A program made the translations under genes and the position numbers. Shown here piece by piece: positions 12,503 to 33,412 of a stretch of DNA of 64,000 nucleotides; positions within the stretch are counted from its first letter, which is position 1; each line of letters opens with the position of its first letter. This DNA comes from Brachyhypopomus gauderio (lineage: Eukaryota > Chordata > Actinopteri > Gymnotiformes > Hypopomidae). The DNA lies in assembly GCF_052324685.1 (NCBI RefSeq), contig NC_135228.1, forward strand, positions 15,616,611-15,680,610. Direction: 5' to 3'. Below the pieces are notes generated by a model that was not told the DNA's origin, made no database searches, and saw only the letters and a list, made by a program, of their open reading frames with translations.

Positions 12503-13153
12503 TTTCCACTCAACTAAATAGGTGGGTACTGTTAGGGTCAACGGGGGCTTTGGTCAACGCACTCCCCAGCCGATCTTAAATACATCCACTGCTGGAAAGC
12601 TGAGAGGGGTTACATCATATCAAAATATTTGCGTGTGACCGGTGTCAGTCAAACTAGTTCCAGCTGGAGTGGAATTCCTTTGAAATGCCTCCGCTCTGAC
12701 TGAGCTTGTGCACAGGAAGAGGGGTTCACAATGTGTTCTCCCTATATGCTCCAGAGGTCTCCAGAGGCTCTCAGCTATCAAGTGGGAATGCAACTCAATC
12801 CCGCTCGTCATTTCATGCTGCTGACCAAAGCAGTCTGGGGAAGAGGGGAGGCTAAAGTTAGAGGCAGACCCAGTGATTGGTTGGTGGGGAACTTGTTTTT
12901 TTCAGTCAAGGTGTAAGAACATAAGACGGAAGAGAGAAAAAAAGATCTCATGTTGTGCTGCTTTGACACACATATTGGCAACACTTCAGAAGGCAGATAC
13001 ATGTGGATACTCGGAATTCTGAAATATTTGGAGCTGTGGAGATCAGTTTTTCATACAGCCGGACTTTTCTGCTCACCCCTCCCCTGAAGAGAAAGAGACA
13101 TCGATAGAGAGAGAGAGAGAGCAAAGTAACAGTGGTACTACTAAAATATTCAC
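12086..13153 (+). other. eln-limk1 intergenic DNA and putative limk1 5' region
   Basis: After the eln polyadenylation signals comes AT-rich sequence, then the CA microsatellite at 12431-12500, then less AT-rich sequence from about 12,520 to 13,120. The last ~250 bases before the tentative limk1 start codon at 13154 could be its 5'UTR. No convincing TATA box or other coding exon was found. Confidence 0.35.
12431..12500. repeat. (AC)35 microsatellite
   Basis: Seventy bases of uninterrupted AC dinucleotide, preceded by CGCGCACGC, in the eln-limk1 intergenic region. Confidence 0.97.
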
Positions 13154-20448
<7,295 letters not shown>

Positions 20449-20985
20449 ATCATGCTGCCGATGGCTGACTTCAACATGAAGAACCTTACCAGACGTTTCA
20501 GTATCATTGGGAACCCACATATTGATCGTTTCCACTACAGCAATGGCATTTAATACATCAGCCTTAGTAATAGTGGTGTGGGTAGTGCTAAGTGAACAAA
20601 TCTATCAGTTTGTCTGCATACTTTTGAGGCAAATACTAGAAATTAACAAAATAAATGTTAATAGCAGGCCTAATTGTGTCCTAGGGATGCATAATCATAC
20701 TCTTATTTTGTCTAGCCATTGTTTTTGTTAAGTATTAAATACTGTGAATTCTCGCATACAACTTGAGGTAGGCTATACATTGTAGCAATTTGATATTTTT
20801 TTTTATGTTGTTTATGGCTATATATAATTTAATTTAATCAAGTATGTTTTTTTCCCTTTCACTTAAATACTATTATAAATTATTTTAAATCGTAGGACCC
20901 TTGCAGAACCACTCTGCCGATTTTCAGCATTTAACCAACTTTTGCTGAATCCCTGAAATAAAGAGGTTGATGATATCTGTATTTA
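20449..20985 (+). other. limk1: limk1 3' untranslated region (inferred)
   Basis: AT-rich non-coding sequence after the limk1 stop codon. AATAAA signals lie at 20650-20655 and 20957-20962, so the transcript probably ends near 20,670 or 20,980. Confidence 0.5.
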
Positions 20986-23047
20986 TCAATCTCTATTTCT
21001 CTATCAATTATGTAATCAGTATGACTGGTTCATATTATTAAATCTTTAATTTGAAATTTCAACTAATATTTCAACATGTGGGACAAATATGGGAATAAAT
21101 GAATGTAGCAAATAACTACATTAAATTTTTATGAATTTATAATAGAGGACATTTAATGAAAACAATCCTCAGAACCTTCCAGAATGTAGACGAAGGAAGC
21201 GATCACACCAATCTCAGGGAAAATGAAAGATTTGATGAATAACGTCTACCAACGCAAAACCTATGTCATAATCCAAATTAAGGATACAATAACCAGCAGT
21301 CAACTGATACAAAGACTAATGACTACTGGTAGACAGACAAATGTCCCTCGGGTGGGAAACTCCCTAATGGGCCACACCCACCTGAGGAACAAACATAACA
21401 GGACAACATGGAATACTGCTGCTGCTGACGGGGGCGATTGGCGGGGGGCCTCCGTACTGTGACAAGATGTACACAGACCTAGGTTCACCTGAGTCATAGT
21501 ACAAACATTTGTAATCAAAGTGATGAGTTGGTAGAATAAAAACTAATAAAGAGCAACTCAATGCTATTTTAAAATATCTTTATTCCCCTACTGTGTCTGC
21601 CCCCTTTTTCATGTCGAAGACAAGCTTCAACCCCAACCCAATCTTATTGCTTCCATTCAAACAACTATTAGTATGCAGTATAACTAGCCATACTAGGTTA
21701 GGTTTTCTCCAGTTACACTGGGGCATTCTGAACCACCCTATATCTGGTCAGCATCTGAATGTATTGGTTAGACCCACAGCTAATGTTCCTGCTATTCTGG
21801 AAAACGAACTCCCATACATATAGTAGGAAATGGTCAAGGGTCTGATTTTAGTTCAGTATGTTCAAATCAAGATATTGTTTTGAAAGTTAGCATGGGAAGA
21901 GTAACCACATTTTGTTTATAGAATATAGGGTCAAAGGTTACCACCATAACAGGCATTTTTTCACAAACACTTTCCAAACTTGTGCTAGAGGGTTGTTATT
22001 TGTTGACACGAATGGTTTATAGACTCCTTAACTGGAGACAGATGCTGAGTGTCACAAGTTCAGTGGTGAGCTGGAATGAAACTGGTCTTGAGAGTGTGCG
22101 TTCAGAGTATAGGATCAGCTCTGTCATAGCAATAACGAGAAAATACAATAACAACTCATTTGAACAACCCAACGACAGTAGTCAAGAAAAAAAAAAAACA
22201 CAGCTACATTTATTAGCTTTTTGCAGAAGGAGATATGGCCTCAGTTGTGCTATATTCCTTAAAGAAAATGGTGTAGTTTCAGAAAATATTAATATGTGAT
22301 TCAAATTTTGATCAACATTCCTTTGATCACTTGAGCCAGAATTCCAAGTCATTTGTCCTCCTTGCCACACTACTGATTAGTTAGTTTTGTCTTGAGCTCA
22401 TAAACATTTTAAAGATGCTTTAACATTCAACTAACAATGCTGAACAGATTTATTGATGTCATCTGGTGCTACAAATACACCAAGGTGTATAATCTGCATA
22501 ACTATGATATGCTTCTTAACAATATGACCAAATCATAACATATAGGCTACAATGAGAAATCAAGTGGGCTAGTTTCAGCACCTCGTGGTACAACACAGAA
22601 TATCATGCATATTATCTGAGACATGTTCACATATGCTTATAAAACACTGTGCTAGTGTTTTTGTAATGGGGAAACAACTCTGAGAAGAAACGGTAAGGTC
22701 TCTCATGTGTTGGTGGCCATGTGGTGTAAGATCTCTGATGGTTAAAAGCCACCAGAGGAGGAAGATGGTTCACACAGAGAAGCATGAGGTGCAAACGAGG
22801 AACCATAAACAAAAGGAAAACAGATGCCTACATAGAGTGTGATTTGAACTGGTCTTGCAAGGGTTAACAGTGCATAGCACTGCTCACTATGGGGAACAGT
22901 AAAGAACTTTTAGTGTACAAAATCCCCACCCAAGATGCCGTTTTACCACAGAGACCACAAAGACCACAAAGACCACAAAGGCCCATCACTTGCAGGCAGA
23001 TATCGCCTGCTGGTGAATTATTGCCACTACAGTAATTAGCAGTGCGT

Positions 23048-23066
23048 GGCCTCCCCCTGGTGGCCA
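23048..23066 (-). promoter_or_regulatory. CTCF-like motif
   Basis: The minus strand reads TGGCCACCAGGGGGAGGCC, very close to the known vertebrate CTCF core (CCACCAGGGGGCGC), with one departure in the GGCGC part. It lies in otherwise AT-rich intergenic DNA between limk1 and the septin. Binding is inferred from the motif only. Confidence 0.55.
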
Positions 23067-23649
23067 GAGATGTGAACTGCAGGCAGCCCTTTACAGTTTT
23101 CCTGTTGAATAAAAATTGTTCACTATTGGCACTTTAGGAGTTATAAAAATTACTATTGTAATTAAAAATAATGCAAATCACTGAACTTCAATGTCAGACA
23201 CCATGAGATCATAATTGGTTAATTATTTAATAGGCAGTAAATTACAAAACATACATCTTTTCTTGTAATACTTCATACATTATTTCCTACATCAAAACAT
23301 ATTTTTGTTGTGTTTATAAATTTATAGCCTACATTTTGAAGTCTATTTATGTTCTTACATTTCTATAAATATTAATATGATTTCATAGTGAATATTTAAT
23401 TTAGTTTTCTTCCATCTTGTGCAAAACACACAGATATTAACTTAGTTAACATTGCCGATAATATTATGAATTATAGTGAATTAACATATTGAGGTATCAA
23501 TATATTGAGGTTTGTAATATAGTGTTCTACAAAATATTTAATAGCATTTTACTTAATTTTCTTCATGTTGTCTTTGATGTCTACAGAAGCAGACATATTT
23601 AAAAATGTAAAGATGTAAATATCCAAAATTCCTAATAAATAAGCTCTGT

Positions 23650-23728
23650 GACTTGACTACATCTAGAGTGAGACCACAATAAAGTGTTGGACTAGTTAGG
23701 TGCAGAGTAAAATCAAATGTGGTTAAAA
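23650..23728 (+). repeat. 79-bp direct repeat, copy 2 (intergenic)
   Basis: Same orientation as the copy at 19478-19556, with two substitutions. The surrounding sequences do not match, so only this 79-base block is shared. The two copies lie 4,172 bases apart. Confidence 0.9.
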
Positions 23729-25788
23729 GTTGGATGTATTAATTACTATTTTTTTGTCTTAGGTTATAAATATGAAAGCTTCAGTTACCAGTCAGAAGAA
23801 TTATTTTGTGATTAGTTGCACAGTTCTGGAAAGTGTATGGGTGGATGATAGACAACTACAAGTAATATTGGTTCTTGTAGTACAGTGCCCTGTGTGCTGC
23901 TTCGAGATCATCATTTCAACATTTGGAATAACGCACCCACAACCATTATTTTGAACTGCAAATTGTGCAACATTTATATTGGTGAATCTCAAGTTCAAGC
24001 ATGAAGTTTTAAATAACACTGAATTAATATGTGCATTAACATTATCTTAAACATACATATCCATATCATAATGAAAACAAATCACCCCACATATTGTAGC
24101 AGGGTGATTCTGGATATGGATGCTGTTTGGATATTTTTTTAAAGAAAAAACCCTCAAACAATTTTATTTCCAATACCAAGTCAAAAAGCAATCCAGACCA
24201 AACATGGAGGGAGACACACAGACACTAATTTTAAACAAGCCAGAATAGCAACAAGAAAAATCAATACAAGAAAGGCTTGTTGTAGTCAATAACTCAGAGA
24301 GAAAAGGCAATACTGGCCAGAGTGTGCGGAGAGCAGGGCTCAGGTGATCCTAATGATCAGGGAACAATGATCTTGTTAGTCAGAGCAAGAACTTCTGGGG
24401 ATTTCCTGTTGACCAGAGGGGTGACATTTTTGTGGAACCTTAATAATTTCTACAAAATTGTGGAATTGTGTTACTTGACATTTTTAAGAAGGTATGAGAG
24501 AAGATATTCCTGGTGTGGAAACAGCTTTGACGTCCATTCGTTGAATGAGTCAGCCCATAAAGCAGTTCCTTATGTAAAGAATGCACTAACCTTCATCACG
24601 CTCGTACAGCCAGCATCACCCCTCTTCACTCTCAGTGCGGCAGAAAGGCCGGTGGGTAAATTTTTTTTTGCTTTGGAAGGAGACAAGCAGAGGAAACACC
24701 GTGCCAATCTTGGCAAAGGCTGCCTGCCTCACCAAATAAAAAACTGGGTGAGAGACATGGTTTCTCTTATGAATTAGGCAGTAACACATAAGCATAAATA
24801 ACCAAAATGAAAGATGGAGCACAGGAAACGTCTTTCTCCAAGACCACCTTGTCTTAACCCTCACACAAGTGTCACAATCAAAATCCAAAAAACACAATAA
24901 AGTAATGTTTGAATGCTTTAAAAATTCAAGTTTAAAAGTACTGTCTCCTCGTGAATGTATACTGGGCCTTTTCTTTCTCCAGAGACTGATTAATAGATGA
25001 TCACAGGATCAAGATCTTTCAGTTCCCAGAATGTGAGGGTGAAGTCTTTAGGAGCCAGGACTTTGAAATTAAGGGTTTTATTTAGACGTTTTGTAGGACT
25101 ATATCTGCAAAGTTGCATTCAACTCAACGTTTTTGTCACTTTACTATAGGCCTATTGTGAAGTATAATTGCAAATTACATTGACCTACATTCCCTCCGCC
25201 TGATGCTGATTCTGCTGGTGCTAACTGGCAACAAAAAAATAAAAAACCCTTCTGGAATTAATTAAAAGAATTTTGCAAGTCTGTTATGGTTTGAAGCAAA
25301 GATCATTCATCTAAGAGAGCAACAAGAGACGTTCTGTTCTGAAACATGTTTTTGCTCTGTGTGTTTCTAACCCCGTCTAAATGTCCTCTGTATTGCGCTT
25401 AGTGGAGAATCCTGTCTATGTGACTTCGTGCACCAAAATTAAAAATATAAAATAAACAGTTATTTTAGACGGACTTTTCTGCTTTTTTTTTTTACTTTTG
25501 TTAGACCACACACTCAAACTTGCTGATCCATTAGAACAAATTTAAGCTACACTAAGGGCTCTTTTTTATCTACTGTTCAAACTATTGACGCCTGAAATGT
25601 AAATAAGTTTGGTGGTGCGCTTATAACGATCTGGTTAAAATCAGTCAAGCGGAGAAAGTTTCCTAAAGCCGTATCAGATCTGACACAAGCGGACGCATCA
25701 ATCCCGACGTGAAACTGCAAGAATAGTCTCACTGCAGGACGAGGGGCTGTGGGAAGAGGAAGGCAGCCAATTTAGACAATTTAAAGAC

Positions 25789-28368
25789 ATGGATCATCTG
25801 AGGTCCACTACCGGCCAGTTCGTCGACGCAGTGTTCAAACAACGTGGTGAGCAGTAATTTGAAGTAGATGGTAGAATTACGTGCACAAGTTACATTTATT
25901 GAACAGAGGTTACATTTGACTCACTGGGCCATATTCGGTTTTAACGAGCATTATGTGGTTTCAAACTGAAGTTCAAAGTAAGTATTCAAGGATATTAAAC
26001 TCAGTTATCACAACATTTATATGGTTTACAGTGAGATAAAAGGCGGTTTACATTTTAACGGTCTTGATGAACCTCTTTTAACATGCGTGCCATTTTGGAC
26101 AAGATCCTGAGGTATGGATACTATCAGTTTTGTGTTTCAGGAAATATATGTATGTATATATAAATGTTCATTTGCAATTTTGTTTTCTGAAACACAGAAT
26201 GAAGCGTATTGTAAACAGTTTCCAAGGTTTTAGCGAATTAGTGTGAGGGATTAATCGGACTCTGCTGACTAATGAGAAGTGACAGGTTAAATACAAAATC
26301 ACATTACTTCTGCTTACGTTACTAAGAGTAGTAACATGCTGCATTTCTGAAACCAGACGTCAAAAATATGTTAAAATGCGGATCAGATCTAAGATATGTG
26401 TCCATACTGGGTGTATCATCGGTTTTATTTTGCAGTCCTATTTTACATAACATTCAGTCACTTGGATATTTCTAGGCAGTTTTTCCTTACAATGATACAC
26501 ATGAAATCAGCGTGACATTCCACCAAGAACACGATTTAAACCCTAAAGACAAGACTGAAACACACAGGCCTACTGAAAGTGAAGGCCTTATAGGCTTGGT
26601 GTTACCAGGCAACATGGGACTGCAAAACAAGGACAACAGAGTGTATATCATAAAATCAGTACTTGGTTCATAGATGTGTGGGAATGCAGGTGACATAGTC
26701 AGTACTTTACTGGACTGAAATACATGCACATTGTCCAGTATAACCACTGACATCAAGGACACCAGGTTAATCACCCAGCCTCCATCATGACCTGAGAGGA
26801 ACTAAAAATGATTAGCTATTTAAAAATGTTGTCTCTTTTGTGCAGCATTGAGAGAAAGTACATTGATGTTTAAAATGCACTGAAGTTTATGTAGACTATA
26901 AGTACACACTAGAGATAACCACTACTTTAATGCATCACCAGTGAATGACATTAATCCCAAGTACATAACATTGCACCCTTATGGTTTGCTTCTTAAATCA
27001 GTGGTCCAGTTTATCTACAGAAGATCGTGAAGATGCGGAGCTGTCTCACACCATGAGAGAACCTCCCCCCAGGGCAGGACACACCGTCCCTGGCCAGGAA
27101 ACATCTTTGATGGACAGAGAGCTGGATGGCAGTACCTGCTCTCTCACTCCTGGGACGCCCACGTTCATACGCCCCGTACGAAGAAACCCACTGGACTCTG
27201 AGCTGGAGCTCCTGCACCCCATTAGTTCAAATGAGGGCACAATCAGTCCCTCCCAAATCAGGAGACGCAGGGACAGATTTGATGCTTGTCACTCCGTCGA
27301 GGTGATGTTCCAAAGTTCTTAAATATTCTTAAAATTTAGATATTACATTTTAAACGTAGGTATTGTTTCACTTATGAATAGAAAATCAACAGGATGCTTC
27401 ATATGTGAAGGCCTGTAATGAACAAACGAACCAAAAAATCCCTCAGGCTGTGTAAAGGTGCAGTTGATTTCATAATGATCCCTTTGATTGCTTTCAGAAC
27501 CAAGATAAGGACTATGTAGGGTTTGCCACACTTCCCAACCAAGTACACAAAAAACAAGTGAAAAAGGGTTTTGCCTTCACACTTATGGTTGCTGGTGAGC
27601 TTATTGCATCTCACAGTTGATATTGTGTCTCAAAAGGATTATGATCTAGAACTTAATGTACTAGAATGTAAGTGATCTTCCTCTAACTGACTTATCCTGA
27701 TTTTGTGACCAGGGGAGTCTGGTTTAGGCAAGTCCACTCTGGTGAACAGCCTTTTCCTGACAGACATCTACAAGGACAGGAAAATGTTAAATGCAGAGGG
27801 TAAGGCCCCATTTACATAGTAAATCACATTTACTATAAAATTGATAGTTACTTTAGACAGATAATATTTATGTGGGCATTGCTTATAGAGAGAATTATGA
27901 AGACTGTGGACATCATCAGGCATACAGTAGGCATTGAGGAGAAAGGAGTCAAACTGCAGCTCAATATTGTGGACACACCAGGCTTTGGAGATGCGGTCAA
28001 CAACACAGGAAGGTAATACGTCAAGGGGAACGTTAAATCAAGGTGAATCCTCCATAAGCAGATTTCTGGTAGTTTCAGGTAGTAATCTCTTCCCCTTCAC
28101 ATGATGAATGCTTGTTCAGAGCAAACAATAACATATATGGTTAATCATGTTTTCTTTTTATGGGCTTTGATAGCTGGAAGCCAGTAGTGGATTATATTGA
28201 GCAGCAGTTTGAGCAGTACTTCAGGGATGAGAGTGGCTTAAACCGCAGGAACATACAGGACCATCGGGTGCATTGCTGCCTCTACTTTATATCACCTTAT
28301 GGCCATGGGTAAAAAAATTAAAGTTAACATTAACACATATATGTGTATATACACATATGTGTATAGAG

Positions 28369-28438
<70 letters not shown>

Positions 28439-30785
28439 GAGGGAGAGAGACATCTCTTTTCTGTAGTCTCAGACCCATTGATGTGGAGTTCATGAGGGCA
28501 CTACATGAAAAGGTCAATGTAGTGCCTGTGCTGGCTAAAGCCGACTGCCTGACACTGTTGGAGGTAACACGGAAAAAAATAAAGGTGTGTCAGTTAAGTG
28601 AAACACTTGCACAATAAATGTTGACACTATAAATTGTGAGTTGGATCTTCTAGATTGTAGGCAGATCCGATTTAATCAGCTGCTATCAGCGAAAGGGCAG
28701 AACAGAAGTGTCTGTTTTGTATTTGCCCCCTTCTAGATTCGAGAGGAGATTGAAAGGTTTGGCATTAAGACCTACCAGTTCCCCGAGTGTGACTCGGATG
28801 AGGACGAAGAATTCAGCCTCCAGGACCATCAGCTCAAAGTTAGTAGCATCACTGTCAGTTTCTTTGACTGAAGCTTTGCTTAAAGTTGAAACTGAACAAA
28901 GATTTTCAGATTTTCATTAAAATGCTGACAAATCAGGCCAAAAAGGCATTAGCTGTATAAAACGTATGAATATATCGCCTGATGCCTTAGATTCATGATA
29001 GTTACAATACCTTTGCCATTATATTTTGGCCTACCAGGTTTTTTTAAACTATCTATGCAGGGCAGAGATGTACATGAAAGCTACATCAAAGTACATTAAA
29101 CTCAGTATTTGTACTGATTTACAACACGTAACGACAGGTATTTCAGAAAGCAAGCAAAGTAGCTATATCTGTGCAGTAGATGTTGGGAGGATCCTCTTGC
29201 AAACATTGTAAAATATTAAAAAAATAATAACTAAAATAATTATTATATCAATAATTTATGTTTTGGTTGATATATATTGTGGTATTTCCTCCAAAGGACA
29301 GTGTACCCTTTGCTGTGGTCGGCAGTAATGTTTTAGTGGAAAGCAAAGGCAGGAGATTTCGTGGACGCATGTATCCCTGGGGTGTAGTGGAAGGTACTTA
29401 TCCTCTCTGTCTGTGTTCTCTGCCATTCTATTTTAATGGTAATGATATTACGTGACTCATAGTTCTTTGTCTGCCTGTAACACATAATGTCCCACAGAAT
29501 ATTCACCCAAGGTTTCCCTGAGTGAAACATTTCCCAGAATTCAAAGAATTGTATTATATCCTTACAATAAGAGATCGTCAACCTATGCCTTAAGCTTAGT
29601 GACACGTGAATCATGCGTTCACTTGATATTTAAATTACCCCTATACATCTCGTTGCATAATAGAGGTGTGACCCCGCTGTTCTTTCAGTGGAAAACCCCG
29701 CCCACTCAGACTTCCTGAAGCTGAGGAACATGTTGGTCCGCACCCACTTTCAGGACCTGAAGGACGTCACGCGGGACACGCATTATGAGAACTACCGTGC
29801 TCAGTGCATCCACAACATGACCCGCATGGTAGTGACAGAGAGGAAACGCAGGTCTGCGCCCTGGTGATGCCAGCAGGTCCCTCGGTCCACCCACCAACCC
29901 TGGACACGTACTGTAGCTTCCCACACCAGAACCAGCTCTAATTCTAGGACTGTGCTGCAGTTAACTAGTCTGTACTGGAAATCCAGCTACCAAGTGCTGG
30001 TGGATCTGTCGGTGGACGCATGTCTCGCTTTTGATCCTTATGGCCAGTAGATGAATAGAAACAAGGCTAGTTGTCCCTCAAGAAAGAGGGCGTATTCCAC
30101 CATGGTGGTTGTGTGTTAATGTATTATATTGTCTTGAACTTGGGGATCAGTAAGGCAGGTCTCTAAGACGTTTGTTGAGCACTGTTGAGAACACTCATGC
30201 ACAAGATGGCTAAATACATTCAGGCCCTTTATAATTACATTTGACATTTATAGTTGTTTTGTTATGGATGGCGTGTTGGTAGTATTTGCCAGGCTCAGGC
30301 TAAATGGGCACCTGGAGGTGTTTTTCTTTCATCTTTATCTGTCTCTCTGCTCCTGTCAGTCTGTGTAACCAGCTGAAGGAGAGTGTCTCAGATTTACCTC
30401 TGGTGCCTGTGGACGGTGAAACGGAGCGGCACATTTGGGAGAAAGATGCAGAGGTAATAAAAAAATATGCATTCTGGTCTTTTGGCTTAAGAGCTTATTG
30501 TGGGTTTGGTGCTAGGTGGTACATGGGTCTGCAGCGCTACTGATACTTCTATGAGCTCTGTGGCCTAAAGCAGAGGTGCACAACCTTGTTCATGGCCACC
30601 AGAGCTTGGTGATGTGCCTGTTCTAACAGCCATTGGACCTGGTAATTGAGTTGAATGTCTTGGCCAAAAAAAATTTTATTTAAGTTAAATATCCATGTGG
30701 TTCAAGATCTTCGTTTTCCCTGCAGCTCCGGCAAATGCAGGAACTACTGCAGCGATTCCAGGAGCAGCTGGGTCACGACCCCTGA
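25789..30785 (+). CDS. septin4: Septin, SEPT4/SEPT5 type
   Basis: GTP-binding filament protein that forms hetero-oligomers at membranes and the cell cortex. Exons: 25789-25846, 27021-27301, 27498-27594, 27713-27799, 27889-28012, 28174-28308, 28467-28584, 28737-28838, 29297-29393, 29689-29851, 30360-30453, 30726-30785; all phases agree, giving 471 residues against 478 in human SEPT4. An N-terminal extension of about 113 residues is unlike any domain I know. Then come [14 protein letters not shown]-loop GESGLGKST (about residues 146-154), G3 DTPGFGD, G4 AKAD, the acidic segment CDSDEDEEF, the septin unique element ([20 protein letters not shown]) and a short C-terminal coiled coil ([18 protein letters not shown]). 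The core fits both SEPT4 and SEPT5; length and the long N-terminal exon favour SEPT4, so the symbol is tentative. An in-frame ATG at 26981, upstream of exon 2, could serve an alternative first exon. Confidence 0.9.
25847..27020 (+). other. First intron of the septin gene
   Basis: About 1.2 kb of AT-rich sequence. A chance minus-strand frame at 26487-26774 is the longest seen and shows no recognisable protein. No repeat or RNA gene was recognised. Confidence 0.6.
28371..28438. repeat. (GT)27(AT)7 compound microsatellite in a septin intron
   Basis: The repeat ends about 28 bases before the acceptor of the exon at 28467, so the acceptor's upstream region is largely simple repeat. Confidence 0.95.
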
Positions 30786-31250
30786 AGCCCAGCCTTGACC
30801 CCTCAGGGGCCCACAGCGGAGCCAGGGCCCCCCCTCACAGCGTGCGTGCATTGGCCTGCAGGGCAGTGGACTTGCTTTACGGTAGTCGCATTACTTTTAG
30901 ACTTAAGGTATTTACATGCGTATTTCTAAGATGCGTGAGCATGTTAGCTACTTAGCTAATTGTCTTAGAAAATATGGAAATGTTTGGGGAAAGGATTTAT
31001 GAATGATTTTGCTGGACTGCGCTGGCAGTATTCTTTGACAGCCATGTTATTTTGCAGTTTGTGTTAATCTGTTTGTTAAAGTGTATATAAGTACATGTAT
31101 AGGACAATGCACATGAATGCTATATGCTCACTAGTGTTCCTAATAGATTTGGTCTTTGATGTTATTTAGTAACGTATGGATCTGTGCCAGTGTGAACACA
31201 AATGAAAATAAATTTGGTTTGTTAAGAAAATAAAAATGCAGCACAAAAAT
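30786..31250 (+). other. septin 3' untranslated region (inferred)
   Basis: Non-coding sequence with AATAAA at 31207-31212 and 31229-31234. The transcript should end near 31,225-31,255, immediately before the end of the opposing mnt transcript. Confidence 0.55.
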
Positions 31251-31269
31251 TCTTGTAAATGTCATAAGA

Positions 31270-33412
31270 TTTATTATGAATAGTCATTATGGTTTTTTAA
31301 TTAATCTAGCATATTTCAACATTACTGTTATTTCTTTTTAAACATGGTGGACAATTAAGATTTTAATGCAGCCCAAAATGTACAGGCGATATATAACTTA
31401 AACTTTCTCCATAGGGAAAATGCAGATTTTTATATATTTATATATAATATCAATGTAGAACGAGGTCTAATGGTCCCCACCACATCATACAGTATTAAAC
31501 ATGGTCCCAAAATATTAAGGGGGTGGACGGGGGGGAAGGGGGTTGATGTTAAACAAAAACTGCAATCTACATGCAAAACCAGGCAACAGCATAATCTTCA
31601 AATACAGACGTATATGTGAATGCGTGCATATACATCACATTTAGAATACACATACACAGACTTATTAAAAAAGGAAACAAAAACACTACTAAATTTTACA
31701 AATGTCAGGCAAATTTTTTAAATGCTTTTTCTCCCCTTTAATTTGAATTCTTTGTTGCTTAACTTTTTTTGTTGCTTTTTACTGTGCACATCTCTGTATC
31801 TTTGTTTCATCAAATATAGGGAAATGGATTCACAGCAGAAGTGGACGTTAGGGCACGACGTCGTCCTGGGCATGTAAACCGGAAGCCTCGGACAGACCCG
31901 TTATTTGTCGGAGTGGTTGGAACTTAAGAGCAGGGCATCACAGTGTTCTGTCTGAAATCGATAGTACGTAGCAACGAGACACAGTACGTCACAGCATCGT
32001 ACCACCTTTAGGAGAGCAGCGTTCCCCCGTGAAACAATCACTGCAAGAGTTAGTTAACTGTGGGAGTTAAACTAGGATATGACCATGAAGCAGCGGAAGG
32101 AAGTGTGTGGGTAAAACATGAGGCTAATACAGGTAGAGAGGAACTACTTTTAAGTGGGGAAAAATTAAAGGATTACCATATAGCCAAAGTCCAAACAGAA
32201 AATAATTTCCGCAAGTTATATAAATGAATGAACACACACCAAAGATTCCCGCCCCCACTGCCAAGAAATCATTTTGCAAAGAATACAGGGGCAAGCTCTC
32301 ACACACTATACTGACATTCACACAAATGGTACAACTAGTTGAACTATATCAGATCGATTCCCTGTGCGAGTAAGTCATGTCCATTAGAAGACTTTTCTTG
32401 ATACATAAAAAAAAATAATAATAATAATCCAGTGCTATATTGCATCTGTATTTTTGTGGAGCAAAATGAAAGAAATTAATAATTTAATTAAATCAACAGG
32501 ATATAATAGGCAAGAAATTCTTATTCATAGCACTGGATTTTGTACATATAAATGCCAAATGTATAATTTGCTGAATATGTTCTGAACGTGTCCATGTTTT
32601 CCTGGTTGCCGAGTGTTTCATTCTGATAGACCACATCTAGTTGGTAATGATCACTGTCAGTAGATAACATTGATAAAAGGACATGACAGCGAGTCATGGA
32701 TTCTTTAAAAAAATCATCTCTAACCATATTTAGGCAGCAGAGGGCGCCGTTGGACTTTGACCAGGGGCTAGGCACTTGTATGTTTATCATGTACACGTCT
32801 GCTCAGTTTGAGGTCTGGTTATTACTAAGATTTTCTGAGACAACAACATGACAAATACAACACACCAGAATTTCCACTGTGCTGTGAATCTGGTCTTTTT
32901 TTTATATTCATTTCACTTTGTTTTTACTTTTTTTTGTTATTTCTTCTTTTTTGGTGACTGGATGAAAAAAGTGCCTGAGTAGTTTCAGTACATTACTTAA
33001 TCTGAAGAGCGGGTATAAGGACAGAGGGGCAGAAACAAATGCTTCATTTCATCAGCACTCCATTCATCTTGTTTAAAAAAATGGGTTCATGATTTTAGGC
33101 TTGCAAGTGCATTACACATTAGTCAGTCAGTCTGTGTGGCGAAAGACACACAAGTCCCCTTCTGTAGCTCCACACTTACGTCAGTCAGACTCCCGTGATT
33201 AGCTTTGGCAGGAGGCACTCTCACAATGATAAACCTCTTACATTTGGTCGTCACGCACAAAAACACGAAGGTTCTGTGCTGCGTTGACTGATCCACGGTT
33301 TTAGCTGGAGAACCATCGAGATGTTTCTCGTGGTGCTCGTGCACAGGAGACCCCACCATCTACAGCCTTGCCAAGCGTCCTCTCTCACAGTCCAACGTTC
33401 CATATTTCTCTC
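31270..33412 (-). other. mnt: mnt 3' untranslated region (inferred)
   Basis: On the minus strand an AATAAA lies at 31270-31275, about 2.1 kb past the mnt stop codon. The region is AT-rich, holds a G-rich block on the + strand (31518-31543) and a CTCF-like motif at 32731-32750. No coding exon was recognised. Confidence 0.45.
32731..32750 (+). promoter_or_regulatory. CTCF-like motif (partial) in the mnt 3'UTR
   Basis: The sequence GGCAGCAGAGGGCGCCG matches the AGCAGAGGGCGC form of the CTCF core on the + strand. Inferred from the motif only. Confidence 0.4.

Larger units (their letters stand above)
20986..25788. other. limk1-septin intergenic region
   Basis: About 4.8 kb of AT-rich DNA without any open frame I can relate to a protein. 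It contains three copies of a 9-base GACCACAAA unit at 22953-22979, a CTCF-like motif at 23048-23066, the second copy of the 79-bp repeat at 23650-23728, and in its last ~150 bases the putative septin 5'UTR with a CCAAT box (AGCCAATTTAG) near 25766. Nothing else was recognised. Confidence 0.6.

Noticed and set aside
12946-13074. ATG-initiated frame beginning MLCCF upstream of limk1, considered as its N-terminus
   Set aside because: Superficially like the human LIMK1 start (MRLTLLCC), but it runs to a stop without a donor in the required phase; the frame at 13154 fits better.
24322-24777. 151-codon + frame in the limk1-septin intergenic region
   Set aside because: No domain or repeat resemblance, and its composition is typical of random sequence.
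30566-30660. Segment starting AGAGGTGCACAACC, like the end of a common fish repeat
   Set aside because: Too diverged to assign, with no second terminus or target duplication seen.
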